Assembly: GCA_034667465.1 (NCBI GenBank)
Contig: JAXDJV010000007.1
Location: 1-64,000, forward strand
DNA length: 64,000 bases
Origin: JAOBAU01 sp034667465
GTDB taxonomy: Bacteria; Acidobacteriota; Thermoanaerobaculia; Gp7-AA8
Direction of reading: 5' to 3'
Positions 36,745-45,655 of this stretch are shown here, piece after piece. The notes under the pieces were generated by a model. That model saw nothing but the letters and a program-made list of their open reading frames with translations, searched no databases and had not been told where the DNA came from. A program made the translations under genes and the position numbers. Numbering within the stretch: the stretch's first letter is position 1; each line of letters opens with the position of its first letter.

Positions 36745-37803
36745 CTAGAAATCGAGATGCAGCCGAGCAGCCTCGGATGCACACTCGCCATCGAAGACGT
36801 GCGAGTACCGTTGCAGCATCGCAAGAGAGGAGTGGCCGAGAAGCTCCTGCGCGACACGATCCTGCACGCCGCTTTGCCTCAGCATCGTTGCGTAGGTGTG
36901 GCGAAGCATGTGCGGAGCAACGCGCATGTTCATCTCGCGCGTGAGGATTCGGAACAAGCGGCGGATGGTCACCTCGCCGATCCTCCGGTTGGCTGAACTG
37001 GAGGAGGAGACGAACTCGGAGTGAGTCTTCCCCGCACGACGACGGGCCTCCGCGTACTGGCCGAGGATGATGACGAGCTGCGGCGTGGCGTACGCGGTGC
37101 GGTCCTTTCCACCGTTCTTGCCCTTGCCCCGTTCGATGTGAATCGCACCAGCATCCAAGTCCACGTCGCTTATGGTGAGCTTCAGGACTTCGCCCTTGCG
37201 AAGACCGGCGAGCAACATCAGTCCGACGATTGCGAGATTGCGATGTCGCTCAAATGCCGTTCGCCATTGGAAGTTTCGCACCAGATGGAGAAGCTGTTCC
37301 GCGGCGGAACGCGTGAGTGCCTTCGGGAGGGGCGGACTCGCTCTCGGAGGCGAAAGGCAGGTGAACGGATTGAACATCCCCTCTGTCGCCTCAAGGCGGC
37401 GGAACACGGCGTCGAGGCCGCGCCAGTAGGTGCAGACGCTCGTATGCGAGACGCCGCGCGACCGAAGCCACGCTATCCAATCTTCGATGAGCTGCACTTG
37501 CTTGACGGCATTCCCGCTGAGGAACGTCCCCTCGCGCGCAGTGTCTTCGCGGAGAAAGGTACGGAACGATCGGTAACCATCGCGAAGCCACCGCACCGTT
37601 GTTCGCCGCAAGCCTTCGATGGTTTCGCCACGTGTATAGACCCGCTCCATCGCCTCGTCTGAGTGACTCAAGCTCGCGAATTGGAGCGGGACAGGACTCA
37701 AGTTGAATCGGCGGTTACGGAGACGCGGCACTCCGCCTTGGTCGCCCAAGACTTGAGGTAGGTTGAGGGGGTTATGAAGGGTCGACATGCGGCCGGGGTT
37801 CAT
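36745..37803 (-). CDS. Tyrosine recombinase, second of a convergent pair
   Basis: 352 residues from the ATG at 37803, which overlaps the stop of the VirD4-like gene as ATGA. The domain order equals that of the facing recombinase: a core-binding region (LRRTTVRWLRDGYRSFRTFL) and a catalytic domain with AGLRKGEVLKL, MLRHTYATML, LLGHSSLAML and QRYSHVFDG. All catalytic residues are present. Overlap with the ATPase gene ties it to the transfer module, not to the tRNA-side integrase. Confidence 0.87.
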   Translation of the reverse strand: MNPGRMSTLHNPLNLPQVLGDQGGVPRLRNRRFNLSPVPLQFASLSHSDEAMERVYTRGETIEGLRRTTVRWLRDGYRSFRTFLREDTAREGTFLSGNAVKQVQLIEDWIAWLRSRGVSHTSVCTYWRGLDAVFRRLEATEGMFNPFTCLSPPRASPPLPKALTRSAAEQLLHLVRNFQWRTAFERHRNLAIVGLMLLAGLRKGEVLKLTISDVDLDAGAIHIERGKGKNGGKDRTAYATPQLVIILGQYAEARRRAGKTHSEFVSSSSSANRRIGEVTIRRLFRILTREMNMRVAPHMLRHTYATMLRQSGVQDRVAQELLGHSSLAMLQRYSHVFDGECASEAARLHLDF

Positions 37804-39428
37804 GCGACCTCTTTTTCGATATCCACGATGCCGGCCGCTTGGGCGCGCCGCGCACTTCGTTCGGCGATCGCCTTGGCGAAGGCACTTTGCATCTCCTCCT
37901 CGGGAACGGGCGGTGCGACCATCCCCTTTGCGCGTGCCATCGCCGCCTCGATCTCGCGTTGCAGCGCCGCAGGCGTGAACGGCAGTGGCAGGGGCGACGA
38001 CACGCGGATGCGGCGCGCCTTGTACGGCCGATCCTTCAGATACCAGTAGCAGGCACCGACCGGAAGGCTGGAGAGTTCGCGCGTCCGCCACGCGATTTCT
38101 TCAGCCGGAGTGAGAAGTGGATCGTCGATAATGTCATTTGGGCGAGTTTGTGCGCGCCACACAGATCCCAGCGGCTCAAAGATGTCGCGCGCGAGCATCC
38201 GCGCTTCGCTGTGTGGCAGGCGGAAGAAGAACTGCCGCGCGGTGTTGCCCAGGAGGTGCGCACGGAAGTTCGGCGGAAAGAGCGACAACCCCTGCGCGGC
38301 AAGTGTCACGGCGACTTTGTACTTGCGCGCCGCGACCAAGAAGTCTTCGAGCCCGCTCTCTGCGCCGGCGAGCACGTGGGCTTCATCGAGGATGAGCGAG
38401 TAGGGCGTGCGCTTCTCCGGCGCGATGCGTTCGCGGCGGAGCGCCGCCGTCTGCAAGACGTTGACGAGCAGTCGTCCCATGACATCGGCCGTTGGGCCGA
38501 GATAGCCCTTCGCGAGGTTGACGATGACTGTGTCGCCCCGATCGATGGCACCGAGGAGATCGAAGGTGGACGTCGGCTGCCCAAGGAAACGCTGGACCGC
38601 GACAGAGCCGAGGAACGGTTCGAGTTTGTTCAGCACAGCACTCACGTACATCTGCTCGCGCGGTCCAAACCGCGCGAAGTACGCCCGTGTCTGCGGCGAT
38701 GCGGTCGCGATCACGCCTTGCCGCACGGCGGGAATGAGGAAAAAGGACGCAAGGTCCGCGAGGCTCATCGGCGAGGCGCTCTCGATGCATGCGCGAAGGG
38801 CATGGCGGGTGAGCTCCTCGACTTTGACCCCCCACGCCCAGGACGCCGCTTCCTCGCCCGCGTAGAGCCGCTTGAGCACGCCCACCAGCAGATCCACGTG
38901 GCGGCCAATGTCCACGCCATCAATACGGGTCAGCGGATTCCATCCGGGGAGCAACTCAGGACGCGTGAAATCCAGCAGCACTAGATGCCGAGGCTTCGTG
39001 ACGAGCGCCCACGCTGCCACACGCGTGAAGAGATCGCCGTGCAGATCGATAAGCGCGAAGCCGTGATGATGCCGCAGGTGATGCAGTGCAAGCGTCTCAA
39101 GCAGGCTCGATTTGCCACTGCCTGTCGCACCGAGAACAAGCGTGTGCTGCTGCATATCGGCCGCCGCGAGATGCGCGGCGATCTCGTCGCCACGGCCCGG
39201 GACCTTGTACGTCCCGAAGGCGACGCCTTGCCGCTGAAGCTGCGCCTGCACGAAGGGGTCGCGCATCCAGAAGGTCGCCCAGCCCTGCCGCGCACGCGAG
39301 GGAGTGGTGTCGAAACTGAGCGCGATCGTCTCGCCCGAGGTCGAACGGCGTTTCCGCAGGTGATGGAGAGCGGCACCGCTCACGGTCATCGAGGCGGCGG
39401 CTGCGAGCGTGAGAGCGAGCGGTGTCAT
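37800..39428 (-). CDS. VirD4/HerA-like ATPase of a DNA-transfer module
   Basis: A 542-residue P-loop ATPase. A hydrophobic N-terminal segment may anchor it in the membrane. Walker A reads VLGATGSGKSSLLETL near residue 98 and Walker B YSLILDEAHVL near residue 345. FALIDLHGD and VTLAAQGLSLF are typical of type IV coupling proteins and HerA-type DNA pumps. Such proteins deliver a DNA-protein complex to the membrane during conjugation. No relaxase or type IV secretion pore genes are visible nearby. It overlaps its neighbours by four bases on each side. Confidence 0.82.
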   Translation of the reverse strand: MTPLALTLAAAASMTVSGAALHHLRKRRSTSGETIALSFDTTPSRARQGWATFWMRDPFVQAQLQRQGVAFGTYKVPGRGDEIAAHLAAADMQQHTLVLGATGSGKSSLLETLALHHLRHHHGFALIDLHGDLFTRVAAWALVTKPRHLVLLDFTRPELLPGWNPLTRIDGVDIGRHVDLLVGVLKRLYAGEEAASWAWGVKVEELTRHALRACIESASPMSLADLASFFLIPAVRQGVIATASPQTRAYFARFGPREQMYVSAVLNKLEPFLGSVAVQRFLGQPTSTFDLLGAIDRGDTVIVNLAKGYLGPTADVMGRLLVNVLQTAALRRERIAPEKRTPYSLILDEAHVLAGAESGLEDFLVAARKYKVAVTLAAQGLSLFPPNFRAHLLGNTARQFFFRLPHSEARMLARDIFEPLGSVWRAQTRPNDIIDDPLLTPAEEIAWRTRELSSLPVGACYWYLKDRPYKARRIRVSSPLPLPFTPAALQREIEAAMARAKGMVAPPVPEEEMQSAFAKAIAERSARRAQAAGIVDIEKEVA

Positions 39429-40210
39429 ACGCGGGGGAAGGAAGGGAGTGCGTGCAGAAGCAACAGGACCGCGATGATCGCGAGGAGTGCGAGTGTCATC
39501 AAACCGACATGCACGAGCGCGCGGCGAAGGAACGGGACCGCAAGGAACCGAAGGTGCAGTCGTTGTAACCGCGTCGGAGGTGCTGGGTCGCGGACAACCA
39601 TGCCGAGTCCTGAAGCATCCGGCGTCAGCAGCGCCTGCGCTCGTAGCCGCCGCAGGTGCCAGCGCGCGTGTACGCGACCGCGCAGAGCAGTGGTCTCGAC
39701 GAGATGGTCAATGTGCGTCTCGGGGCGATGAGGTTCACACCATAGGAAGTACAGAAACACAGTGAAGGTCGTGCGTCCGAGAATCGGCAGCACCTGCACA
39801 AACCAGTGCGTCGGCAGGTCCTGCTGCACCGCGCGCTCGAAGTCGCGTGTCGAGACGCTCGCGCCGACGATCTCCACGATCACCGTATCGACACCCCAGA
39901 AGTCTTCGACGTGGTAGACGACGAGGCGGTGATGAACGAGCCGGTCGAGCCAGCGGATCACGCGGCGATTGGATACGCGAAGCATCCACGCAAGGTCATT
40001 GACGCGCAAAGCGAGGAGGCCGGTCCGCTGCCGTAGGGCCCGGACGAGGAGCAGCAGCAACGCCTCATTCCGTCCCACGTCTCCGACGATGACAAAGAAC
40101 ACCGTGAGGTCCGCCGTGACGGTCGCGAGTCCTTCGGTGGGTTCTGGACGCGGAGTGAGGAAACGCAAGCGCGTCAGGTCTTGGAGTGCGTGGTCAGGTC
40201 GGGTTGGCAT
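39425..40210 (-). CDS. Winged-helix-like protein with C-terminal membrane segment
   Basis: 261 residues from the ATG at 40210, overlapping the upstream gene by 17 bases. Residues about 60-100 (LRVNDLAWMLRVSNRRVIRW) resemble a winged-helix DNA-binding unit of the kind used to read DNA at a transfer origin. The C-terminus has a long hydrophobic stretch (VGLMTLALLAIIAVLLLLHA). A membrane-bound DNA-binding protein encoded directly before the VirD4-like ATPase may recruit the element DNA to the ATPase; that role is inference. Confidence 0.6.
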   Translation of the reverse strand: MPTRPDHALQDLTRLRFLTPRPEPTEGLATVTADLTVFFVIVGDVGRNEALLLLLVRALRQRTGLLALRVNDLAWMLRVSNRRVIRWLDRLVHHRLVVYHVEDFWGVDTVIVEIVGASVSTRDFERAVQQDLPTHWFVQVLPILGRTTFTVFLYFLWCEPHRPETHIDHLVETTALRGRVHARWHLRRLRAQALLTPDASGLGMVVRDPAPPTRLQRLHLRFLAVPFLRRALVHVGLMTLALLAIIAVLLLLHALPSFPRV

Positions 40211-41051
40211 GCTGTGGAGCGGGAAGATGGATGGGCAAACTCGCGGCCAGTGGGGCGCGTCGGATGAAGTCGAGCCTGAGCTGCTGCATTGCCGAGCGAA
40301 CAACGCGGAGAAGGTGACGGTCGCGAAGATTCTCGCGGGGGCTGCAACTTGTGACGACGGTGAGCCGCAGGTTCTCGTGACGACGCAGGATGATGGCCGC
40401 GACAGATTCTGACGCGTAGTCAACGCGCTCGACGATCAGGACCATCGCGTCTTCCGCGGCCTTTGCATGCGAGGCCGTCAGTCGGGCATTCGCATCCAGA
40501 AGGACCACCGAGCAGCGAAGCCGCTCCAGTTCGCGCTGCATGAAGCGCGCAGTGGCGGTAAGGAGGGCGGCATCCTCACAGTGGAGGTACAACCCCTTCC
40601 TCACGCGATCGCTGCGGGGTATCTGCGCGATCCAGGCGGCGACGCGCCATCGAGCATGCGACGGGATCAGCGTAGAGAGTTCCGACGAGCCACCAGTCGT
40701 TCGTGCGCGACCCCTGCGCCCCAGAGAAGGGTATTCATCGCGCAGGTAGTGGAGAACGAGTTCGCGGACGGTGCGGCTGCCGCCGAACAGCACGGTGATG
40801 CGGGAGAGTGTGTCGAGGGACAGGGTGCTGTGGCCGAGTCGAAGGTTGTAGAACGATTTCGGACTAATGCCGAGCCGCTCCGAAAGCTGGGCGATTGTCC
40901 AAACGCGCTCACGCGCGAGGCGCTCAAGTTCATGGATGAGGAGGGGAGGTTGCGTCACAGGCGAGATTGGAAGACACCATGCATTCTGACGCGCGACGAT
41001 GGCGTCCACGATGACGGGAACAAACGTTCCTCGAATATCGAGAACGTGCAC
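40194..41051 (-). CDS. Helix-turn-helix regulator with ATPase-like C-terminal domain
   Basis: 285 residues from a GTG at 41051. Residues 38-90 form an Xre-like helix-turn-helix (WTIAQLSERLGISPKSFYNL). The C-terminal part has alternating hydrophobic strands (GLYLHCEDAALL, RCSVVLLDANARL, AMVLIVERVDY, LRLTVVTSC) as in Rossmann or RecA-like folds, but without a P-loop. It is the first gene of the transfer block and stands divergent to the replication-relaxation gene, so it is the likely local regulator. Confidence 0.6.
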   Translation of the reverse strand: MHVLDIRGTFVPVIVDAIVARQNAWCLPISPVTQPPLLIHELERLARERVWTIAQLSERLGISPKSFYNLRLGHSTLSLDTLSRITVLFGGSRTVRELVLHYLRDEYPSLGRRGRARTTGGSSELSTLIPSHARWRVAAWIAQIPRSDRVRKGLYLHCEDAALLTATARFMQRELERLRCSVVLLDANARLTASHAKAAEDAMVLIVERVDYASESVAAIILRRHENLRLTVVTSCSPRENLRDRHLLRVVRSAMQQLRLDFIRRAPLAASLPIHLPAPQHANPT

Positions 41052-41358
41052 GTCGTCCCCTCTTCTGGTGGCACGTCGCGCTCGCGTTCTCGGGTTTCGA
41101 GAATCTGCGGGTCAGCCTCTGCGGAGGTCATGTTGACTACAGGTAGATTTGGTGTTGCTACGCCACTAACGGTACGCGATCTATTGGCCGAGGAACACCC
41201 CCTGATCGAAACCCAGCGGGAATGTCGCATCAGGATGCCGCAATCTCGACGCGCGGCAACGCCAACTCTGTTGTTGACGTTTACTACACCCTTCCTTCCC
41301 GGCTTTGTTCGAGCGGGGCTCGTGTGATCGCCTTCCCCACCCCTAACCCGAAGTGCCT
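41052..41358. other. Divergent intergenic region of the transfer module
   Basis: About 305 bases between divergent genes. On the plus strand a TTGACG lies near 41275, but no matching -10 element can be named with confidence. No gene or clear inverted repeat is seen. A transfer or replication origin could lie here. Confidence 0.35.
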
Positions 41359-42843
41359 ATGCACATCCCTTCGGTACGCGGCTCCTTTCGGTCGCTCTTG
41401 CGGCTACTTCGCCAAGCTCGGACGCGCCTGCACACGGCACTCCGATCGCGGCCGCTTGAACCTGTTTCTCCTGTCCGACCACCAATGTGCCCTCTTCCTC
41501 CGAAGCCGATCGCTCCTCTTGCATCGTTCGCAGAAGCTCCAACGGCAGCGGAGCCAACTCCCGCCGCTTTCGGGTTTGTCTATCCGGAGGATGCGGTGGC
41601 AGAAGAACTGCGAGAGGTGGAAGAACCGGAATCACCGATGGCGGCGGAGGAGAACGCGGACTCCGTCGTCTCTGAACAGTCGCCCAGGGATGACGACAGC
41701 GAGGAGCAGCGCCGCGACTCGCAACTTGTCGGTGATCGCGCCCCCGCAGAGAGTATTGTTCAAGACACGCTCACGGGCGAAGATCCGCTTTCCTCCTCAC
41801 TTTTTAGGGTGCCGACTGCCGAGTCTGGACAAGGCAGGAAGGCAGGGAGGATCGAGGCAGGCTTCAAGGCAGGCTCCAAGGCCCGTCGCGAGTCGAGGCG
41901 TTCGGACCCCAGCGAACCTCCGACCGATCGTGATGCCGAAGCACTAAAGGCCATCGCGCGTCTTCGCGTCCTCTCCTATGAGCAGCTCCGCGCTCGCTTC
42001 TTCCCCGGCCATGAGACGCTCGTAGGGAGGCGAATGCAGAAGCTCGAAAAGGCAGGGTGGGTGGTGCGCTACGAGGACCGCCTCGCCGAAGGCGGACATC
42101 CCTACTATGTCTTTCCCACCGCGAAAACGATGCGGTGGGCGCGCGCGCAGTTTCAGGCCGCCGCGGAGGGGCAGCCGCACGCGCAGCTCGTCACGACCAT
42201 GATGCCGAACATTCACGCCGACATGTACACGTCGGAAAAGCAGATCCCCGGATTCCTTCGGCACCAGGAACTCACGAACGAGCTCGCGCACGCTCTGGAA
42301 GCGGATACCGCGCTCGGTGTGCAGTGGATGTCGACCTGGCCCCGGCCTTTCCCGCATGCCTACGCACAACTCCAGCTCCCGCAACCCGATCTCGTCTTCG
42401 TCGCAAGCATCAACGGAGCGTCGCAGCTCTTCTTCGGTGAAATGGATCATCACAGCAACGAGTCTCTCGCCCACTTCAAAGACCGAAAGGCGGACCGTGC
42501 CCTCACGCTTCGATACTCAGGGCTCCTGCCAGAACTCACCGGCTTCGCACACTTCCAGATGCTCGTCGTCGTGTCCGATACGAACGATCCGATCAGCCGC
42601 GTTCGCAAGCTCATCGACGTCACGAACACGGCATCCGCGGAGAGTCTCTTCGCGTTCACCCTCGCGCCGTGGCTGATCAATGATCCGACCGGGTCGATCT
42701 GGTTTGCAGACGGTCTCCCACCGGAGCACCCATCGCTCACATCCACCAAGCACGATCGGCTCAAACGGCTCGATCAGCTGGCGCCGCACGTCGTGCACCG
42801 CTTGAACCGGCCCCCAACCGCAACCTCAGAATCTGTTCAGTGA
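41359..42843 (+). CDS. Replication-relaxation family protein
   Basis: 494 residues from the ATG at 41359. The first 190 residues are a low-complexity, Pro-, Glu- and Ser-rich region. Residues about 195-245 form a winged helix (ALKAIARLRVLSYEQLRARF then RRMQKLEKAGWVVRY). The C-terminal domain with HQELTNELAHALE, QPDLVFVA and FFGEMDHHSNESL matches the endonuclease-like fold of replication-relaxation proteins of plasmids and integrative elements. These proteins act at the origin of mobile DNA. The acidic and Lys residues of the nuclease-like site seem to be present. Confidence 0.72.
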   Translation: MHIPSVRGSFRSLLRLLRQARTRLHTALRSRPLEPVSPVRPPMCPLPPKPIAPLASFAEAPTAAEPTPAAFGFVYPEDAVAEELREVEEPESPMAAEENADSVVSEQSPRDDDSEEQRRDSQLVGDRAPAESIVQDTLTGEDPLSSSLFRVPTAESGQGRKAGRIEAGFKAGSKARRESRRSDPSEPPTDRDAEALKAIARLRVLSYEQLRARFFPGHETLVGRRMQKLEKAGWVVRYEDRLAEGGHPYYVFPTAKTMRWARAQFQAAAEGQPHAQLVTTMMPNIHADMYTSEKQIPGFLRHQELTNELAHALEADTALGVQWMSTWPRPFPHAYAQLQLPQPDLVFVASINGASQLFFGEMDHHSNESLAHFKDRKADRALTLRYSGLLPELTGFAHFQMLVVVSDTNDPISRVRKLIDVTNTASAESLFAFTLAPWLINDPTGSIWFADGLPPEHPSLTSTKHDRLKRLDQLAPHVVHRLNRPPTATSESVQ

Positions 42844-42914
42844 AGTAGCGGACCCGCACCGAACCAGCCGACCGTACGTACGATTACGAGATTCCCTTCG
42901 ACGGGACTCTGGCC

Positions 42915-43358
42915 CTACTCTAAGCGGCTTAATTCGTCAGCGAACTTTTCCACCACGGACCTGATTGAAGACATCGCGCGGCGAATTACGCCACGAAGAA
43001 GGGTTTCGTCAGGAAACACATCTGGGGCGGCCAAGAGCAACCCAACATGCGCGGCGATAGTGTCGTCGGCCTCCTCGTGAAAAGTCAAGATGGCGAGCTG
43101 GGCGTGAACGTTCAACTTATTACAGACCCGAATGAGGTCTTCGGGAGCAACACCTCGAGTCTCATCAAACAAGAATGCCGGGAATACGAGCTTCATGTAT
43201 TCCGGGTCCTTTTCAGCGTTGAGAGAGATGAAGAAATCGCCCAAGTCTGGATGTCTGAAGAGAACATCCCCATCGTCTTCGATTGTGGCTAACAGCCCAA
43301 GCTCATCCTGGACGACTCGTTGATAGAGTTCAGCGAGCAGGCGTTTAGGGTCGGACAT
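42915..43358 (-). CDS. YbjN-like protein, copy 1
   Basis: 147 residues starting after AGAGGAG. The pattern LGLLATIEDDGDVLFRHPDL followed by KLNVHAQLAILTFHEEADDT resembles the YbjN/TY3-type chaperone-like fold. It is clearly related to the protein at 43674-44120 (both have ATI-x-x-DG, HP-x-LGD, LIRVCN and a conserved C-terminal helix ending LE or VE). These proteins are thought to bind partner proteins; the partner here is unknown. Confidence 0.65.
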   Translation of the reverse strand: MSDPKRLLAELYQRVVQDELGLLATIEDDGDVLFRHPDLGDFFISLNAEKDPEYMKLVFPAFLFDETRGVAPEDLIRVCNKLNVHAQLAILTFHEEADDTIAAHVGLLLAAPDVFPDETLLRGVIRRAMSSIRSVVEKFADELSRLE

Positions 43359-43468
43359 ATGCTCTCCTCTTGCGGCGCGAACCGCCCAAGCCTAGATAGA
43401 TCGCGGTCGGCCGAAAATCGGCACGCAATAAGGGCGAAGTGCGCGAAGCGCTTGCGCCAGTAGAGCGT

Positions 43469-43609
43469 TTATCTGAGCGTATGCTTGCAGAGGGGACAAT
43501 GCTCATGGCGACTTGCGCACGAGTGACAGATAAAATGCCCCTTCGAGCATGACTTACCCCCTGATGTATCTTTGTCATGTCCACAATTGTCACAGACACG
43601 ATGGCCCAT
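43469..43609 (-). CDS. 46-residue zinc-finger mini-protein
   Basis: A small gene with a strong GGGAGG site eight bases before the ATG. It encodes Cys and His pairs in a regular order: MGHRVCDNCGHDKD, then CSKGHFICHSCASRHEHCPLC, ending KHTLR. The spacing (CxxC, CxxxH, CxxC, CxxC) resembles a two-zinc cross-brace or treble-clef domain. It lies between the two YbjN-like genes on the same strand. Confidence 0.7.
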   Translation of the reverse strand: MGHRVCDNCGHDKDTSGGKSCSKGHFICHSCASRHEHCPLCKHTLR

Positions 43610-43673
43610 AGCGCCTCCCAGTTTTCAAATCTCGCTCGTCTCTCGATTCGCTGTGTTCTTCCACCGCTGCGGC

Positions 43674-44120
43674 CTATTCGACCTTCTCGAGCTCGGCGGT
43701 AAACTCTTTGACCGCTCTCAGCATGGCGGACATCGCGAGGAGGTATACACCCCTGAGGAGGTCCTCATCGGGAAGGAGCTTGCCCTTGATGGTCATAGGT
43801 GTTTCCGGCGCTGCCACGAACAGCCCGACGCCGACGCGGACCGCGCCGGCATCGCTCACCCACAGTTTAGCGAACTCGCCGTTATTCACACGATTGCAGA
43901 CGCGAATGAGGTCGTCTTTCTGCCGGCCGTCGTCGGAGAAGAATCTACACTGGACCATCATATACTCCGGGTTGTATTCTCGGAGGACGGTCTCAACATC
44001 GCCCAAGCCAGGGTGTGTGAATTGAATCCAGCCGTCTTCGTCGATTGTGGCGGGTAGTCCAAGTCCCTCGCTGACGACGAATTGATGGAGTTCAGAGAGT
44101 TCCTCGTTATAGTCAGACAT
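43674..44120 (-). CDS. YbjN-like protein, copy 2
   Basis: 148 residues starting after CCAAGGAGCGCGCG. It shares with the first copy the order LGLPATIDEDGWIQFTHPGL, DLIRVCNRVN, LFVAAPETP and a terminal helix AVKEFTAELEKVE. The duplication on either side of a zinc-finger gene suggests they act as a pair. No enzymatic motif is visible. Confidence 0.65.
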   Translation of the reverse strand: MSDYNEELSELHQFVVSEGLGLPATIDEDGWIQFTHPGLGDVETVLREYNPEYMMVQCRFFSDDGRQKDDLIRVCNRVNNGEFAKLWVSDAGAVRVGVGLFVAAPETPMTIKGKLLPDEDLLRGVYLLAMSAMLRAVKEFTAELEKVE

Positions 44121-44268
44121 CGCGCGCTCCTTGGTACATTGCTGATCTGTGGGTTCCCGGCTTCACCACTCCACAACCGAACCGGTGACTCCGAGTGCCA
44201 CCGGCCTTAGCTAGCTAAGCTAGATGCGATCGCACGCCATCGCGCGTACTCTCGAACGTAACTGCTCG

Positions 44269-44445
44269 TCAAGCGCCTTCGTGCATGTGCCACGAGTGTC
44301 CGCAATCTTTACAGTAGTCATTCTTCGGAATGTTCGGCCGGTAGCCTCTGCACCCACATGCCTTGCATCGTCCCGATCCGGCGATGGATTTATCCTCCAC
44401 GATCGGCACGGCGGCACCTATACCATTGTTGCGATTGACGTTCAT
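44269..44445 (-). CDS. 58-residue zinc-ribbon mini-protein
   Basis: The ATG at 44445 has GGAGG nine bases upstream. The C-terminal half contains GRCKACGCRGYRPN and YCKDCGHSWHMHEGA, two CxxC pairs that would bind one zinc ion. The final HSWHMH could add ligands. It is one of a run of tiny metal-binding proteins on this strand. Confidence 0.65.
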   Translation of the reverse strand: MNVNRNNGIGAAVPIVEDKSIAGSGRCKACGCRGYRPNIPKNDYCKDCGHSWHMHEGA

Positions 44446-44507
44446 GGCGAAAGGACCTCCACAAGCATTCGTAGAGACAGCTCGGCCCGCCGTAACTGCC
44501 ACGCGCG

Positions 44508-44624
44508 CTATCGTCGTCGTCCAGAGCCGTTGCACTCTGGACAGTTGCGGCCATCCTTTGTCTTTCCTGAACCCTTGCAAACAGGACAAGTGGTTGGTGG
44601 CTTCGGTCCTTGCTCCATACCCAT
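44508..44624 (-). CDS. 38-residue DnaJ-type zinc-finger mini-protein
   Basis: The ATG at 44624 follows TTGGAGGATTAGTC. The whole protein is essentially two CxxCxGxG motifs: TCPVCKGSGKTKDGRNC continuing PECNGSGRRR. This is the DnaJ central zinc-finger repeat without any J domain. It could stabilise or recruit unfolded partners. Confidence 0.7.
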   Translation of the reverse strand: MGMEQGPKPPTTCPVCKGSGKTKDGRNCPECNGSGRRR

Positions 44625-44671
44625 GACTAATCCTCCAATCTGATGTAACAACGGGATTCGAACAACTCACC

Positions 44672-45334
44672 TCATGTGCGTTTCAAAAGTCGTAACAGCG
44701 GCGCAAGAAGTAAGGCTCGCGTAGCGGTTCGCAGAAATTCTACTCGAGCAATTAACGACGCTAACGGCGGCGATACTTTATAATAGAACGTTACAAATAC
44801 GGCGCCCAGCTGCGACGGAAGCAACACTTCATCTCGAAAGCGGCTCAGTAAGACAACTTCCGGTGCGAGCACTGACCCGTAAGCGGCCGTGGCAACAAAA
44901 CATCCACCCTTCGGCTTGCTCGCAATCTCGTCCTTCAATTGGCGAGCGTCGACATACAACTTACTGTCAGGAAAGTTGGCGCAGATGTAATCTAATTCGG
45001 CGATAGCCTGGGGATACTGCCCAAGCATATTGCAGATCTTCGCTTTTAACATCCTGTGCTTGGGAAGGTCATAACTACTGATTGCCTTGTCGGCAAGCTC
45101 CAAAGCCTCCCTCGCCTTTCCTGAATCTGCATATTTCAACACCGCTAGTTGGTGATAGAGGTTGGCTGTATGAATTTTCCAAGCGTCTTCAGCGGGGAAT
45201 TGAGATCTGACGAGGTCGATTTGCTTGCTATAAAGTTGTCGTCGGCGTTCAGAATCCGGGTCCAGCTTGTGTTCCGCGAATTCTTTCCCGTATCGCTCGA
45301 GCAGTTCTACTTCTTTCTCGAATTGGCTACTCAT
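44672..45334 (-). CDS. TPR-like protein with C-terminal CFI-box
   Basis: 220 residues from the ATG at 45334 after GAGGAGAAATATC. Residues 1-140 form helical TPR-like repeats (KIHTANLYHQLAVLKYADSG, KHRMLKAKICNMLGQYPQAI). Then GGCFVATAAYGSVLAPEV is the CFI-box found at the C-terminus of many otherwise unrelated bacterial proteins, followed by a hydrophobic tail able to insert in a membrane (LGAVFVTFYYKVSPPLASLI). The box is usually placed next to metal-ribbon or J-domain-related proteins, which fits the mini-proteins just downstream. Confidence 0.7.
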   Translation of the reverse strand: MSSQFEKEVELLERYGKEFAEHKLDPDSERRRQLYSKQIDLVRSQFPAEDAWKIHTANLYHQLAVLKYADSGKAREALELADKAISSYDLPKHRMLKAKICNMLGQYPQAIAELDYICANFPDSKLYVDARQLKDEIASKPKGGCFVATAAYGSVLAPEVVLLSRFRDEVLLPSQLGAVFVTFYYKVSPPLASLIARVEFLRTATRALLLAPLLRLLKRT

Positions 45335-45655
45335 GATATTTCTCCTCAAGTGCCGTTGGCGCCGCGCTCGCTTTACCCGTCAGGATGGCTTCGGGGAGGT
45401 ACTCTACACCTATTGTCCAGCTCGCTACACGACGGTCTGAATCACCATCGAAAGACGTGACGCCGGGCCTGCTTCCCGACTCCGAGCGCCCGACGTTGTT
45501 CGGGGCGGGGCGCTCGCCTGGATCGACCAGTCTTCGAGCAATGATGGTGCATCCTTCGCGAGCTAACTTCTTGACTGGACAGCCCCCACCAATTGGAGTG
45601 ACACAGCAAGGCAAATCCCTACCCCCTGAGTAGCGGCCAGGGAGGACGGCACCTC

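Noticed and set aside
39428..39731. Plus-strand frames opposite the transfer ATPase and winged-helix genes
   Set aside because: They mirror codon bias of the minus-strand genes and lack ribosome binding sites and domains.
41052..41358. Origin of replication or transfer
   Set aside because: Position is suggestive but no iterons, nick-site motif or strong inverted repeat can be seen.
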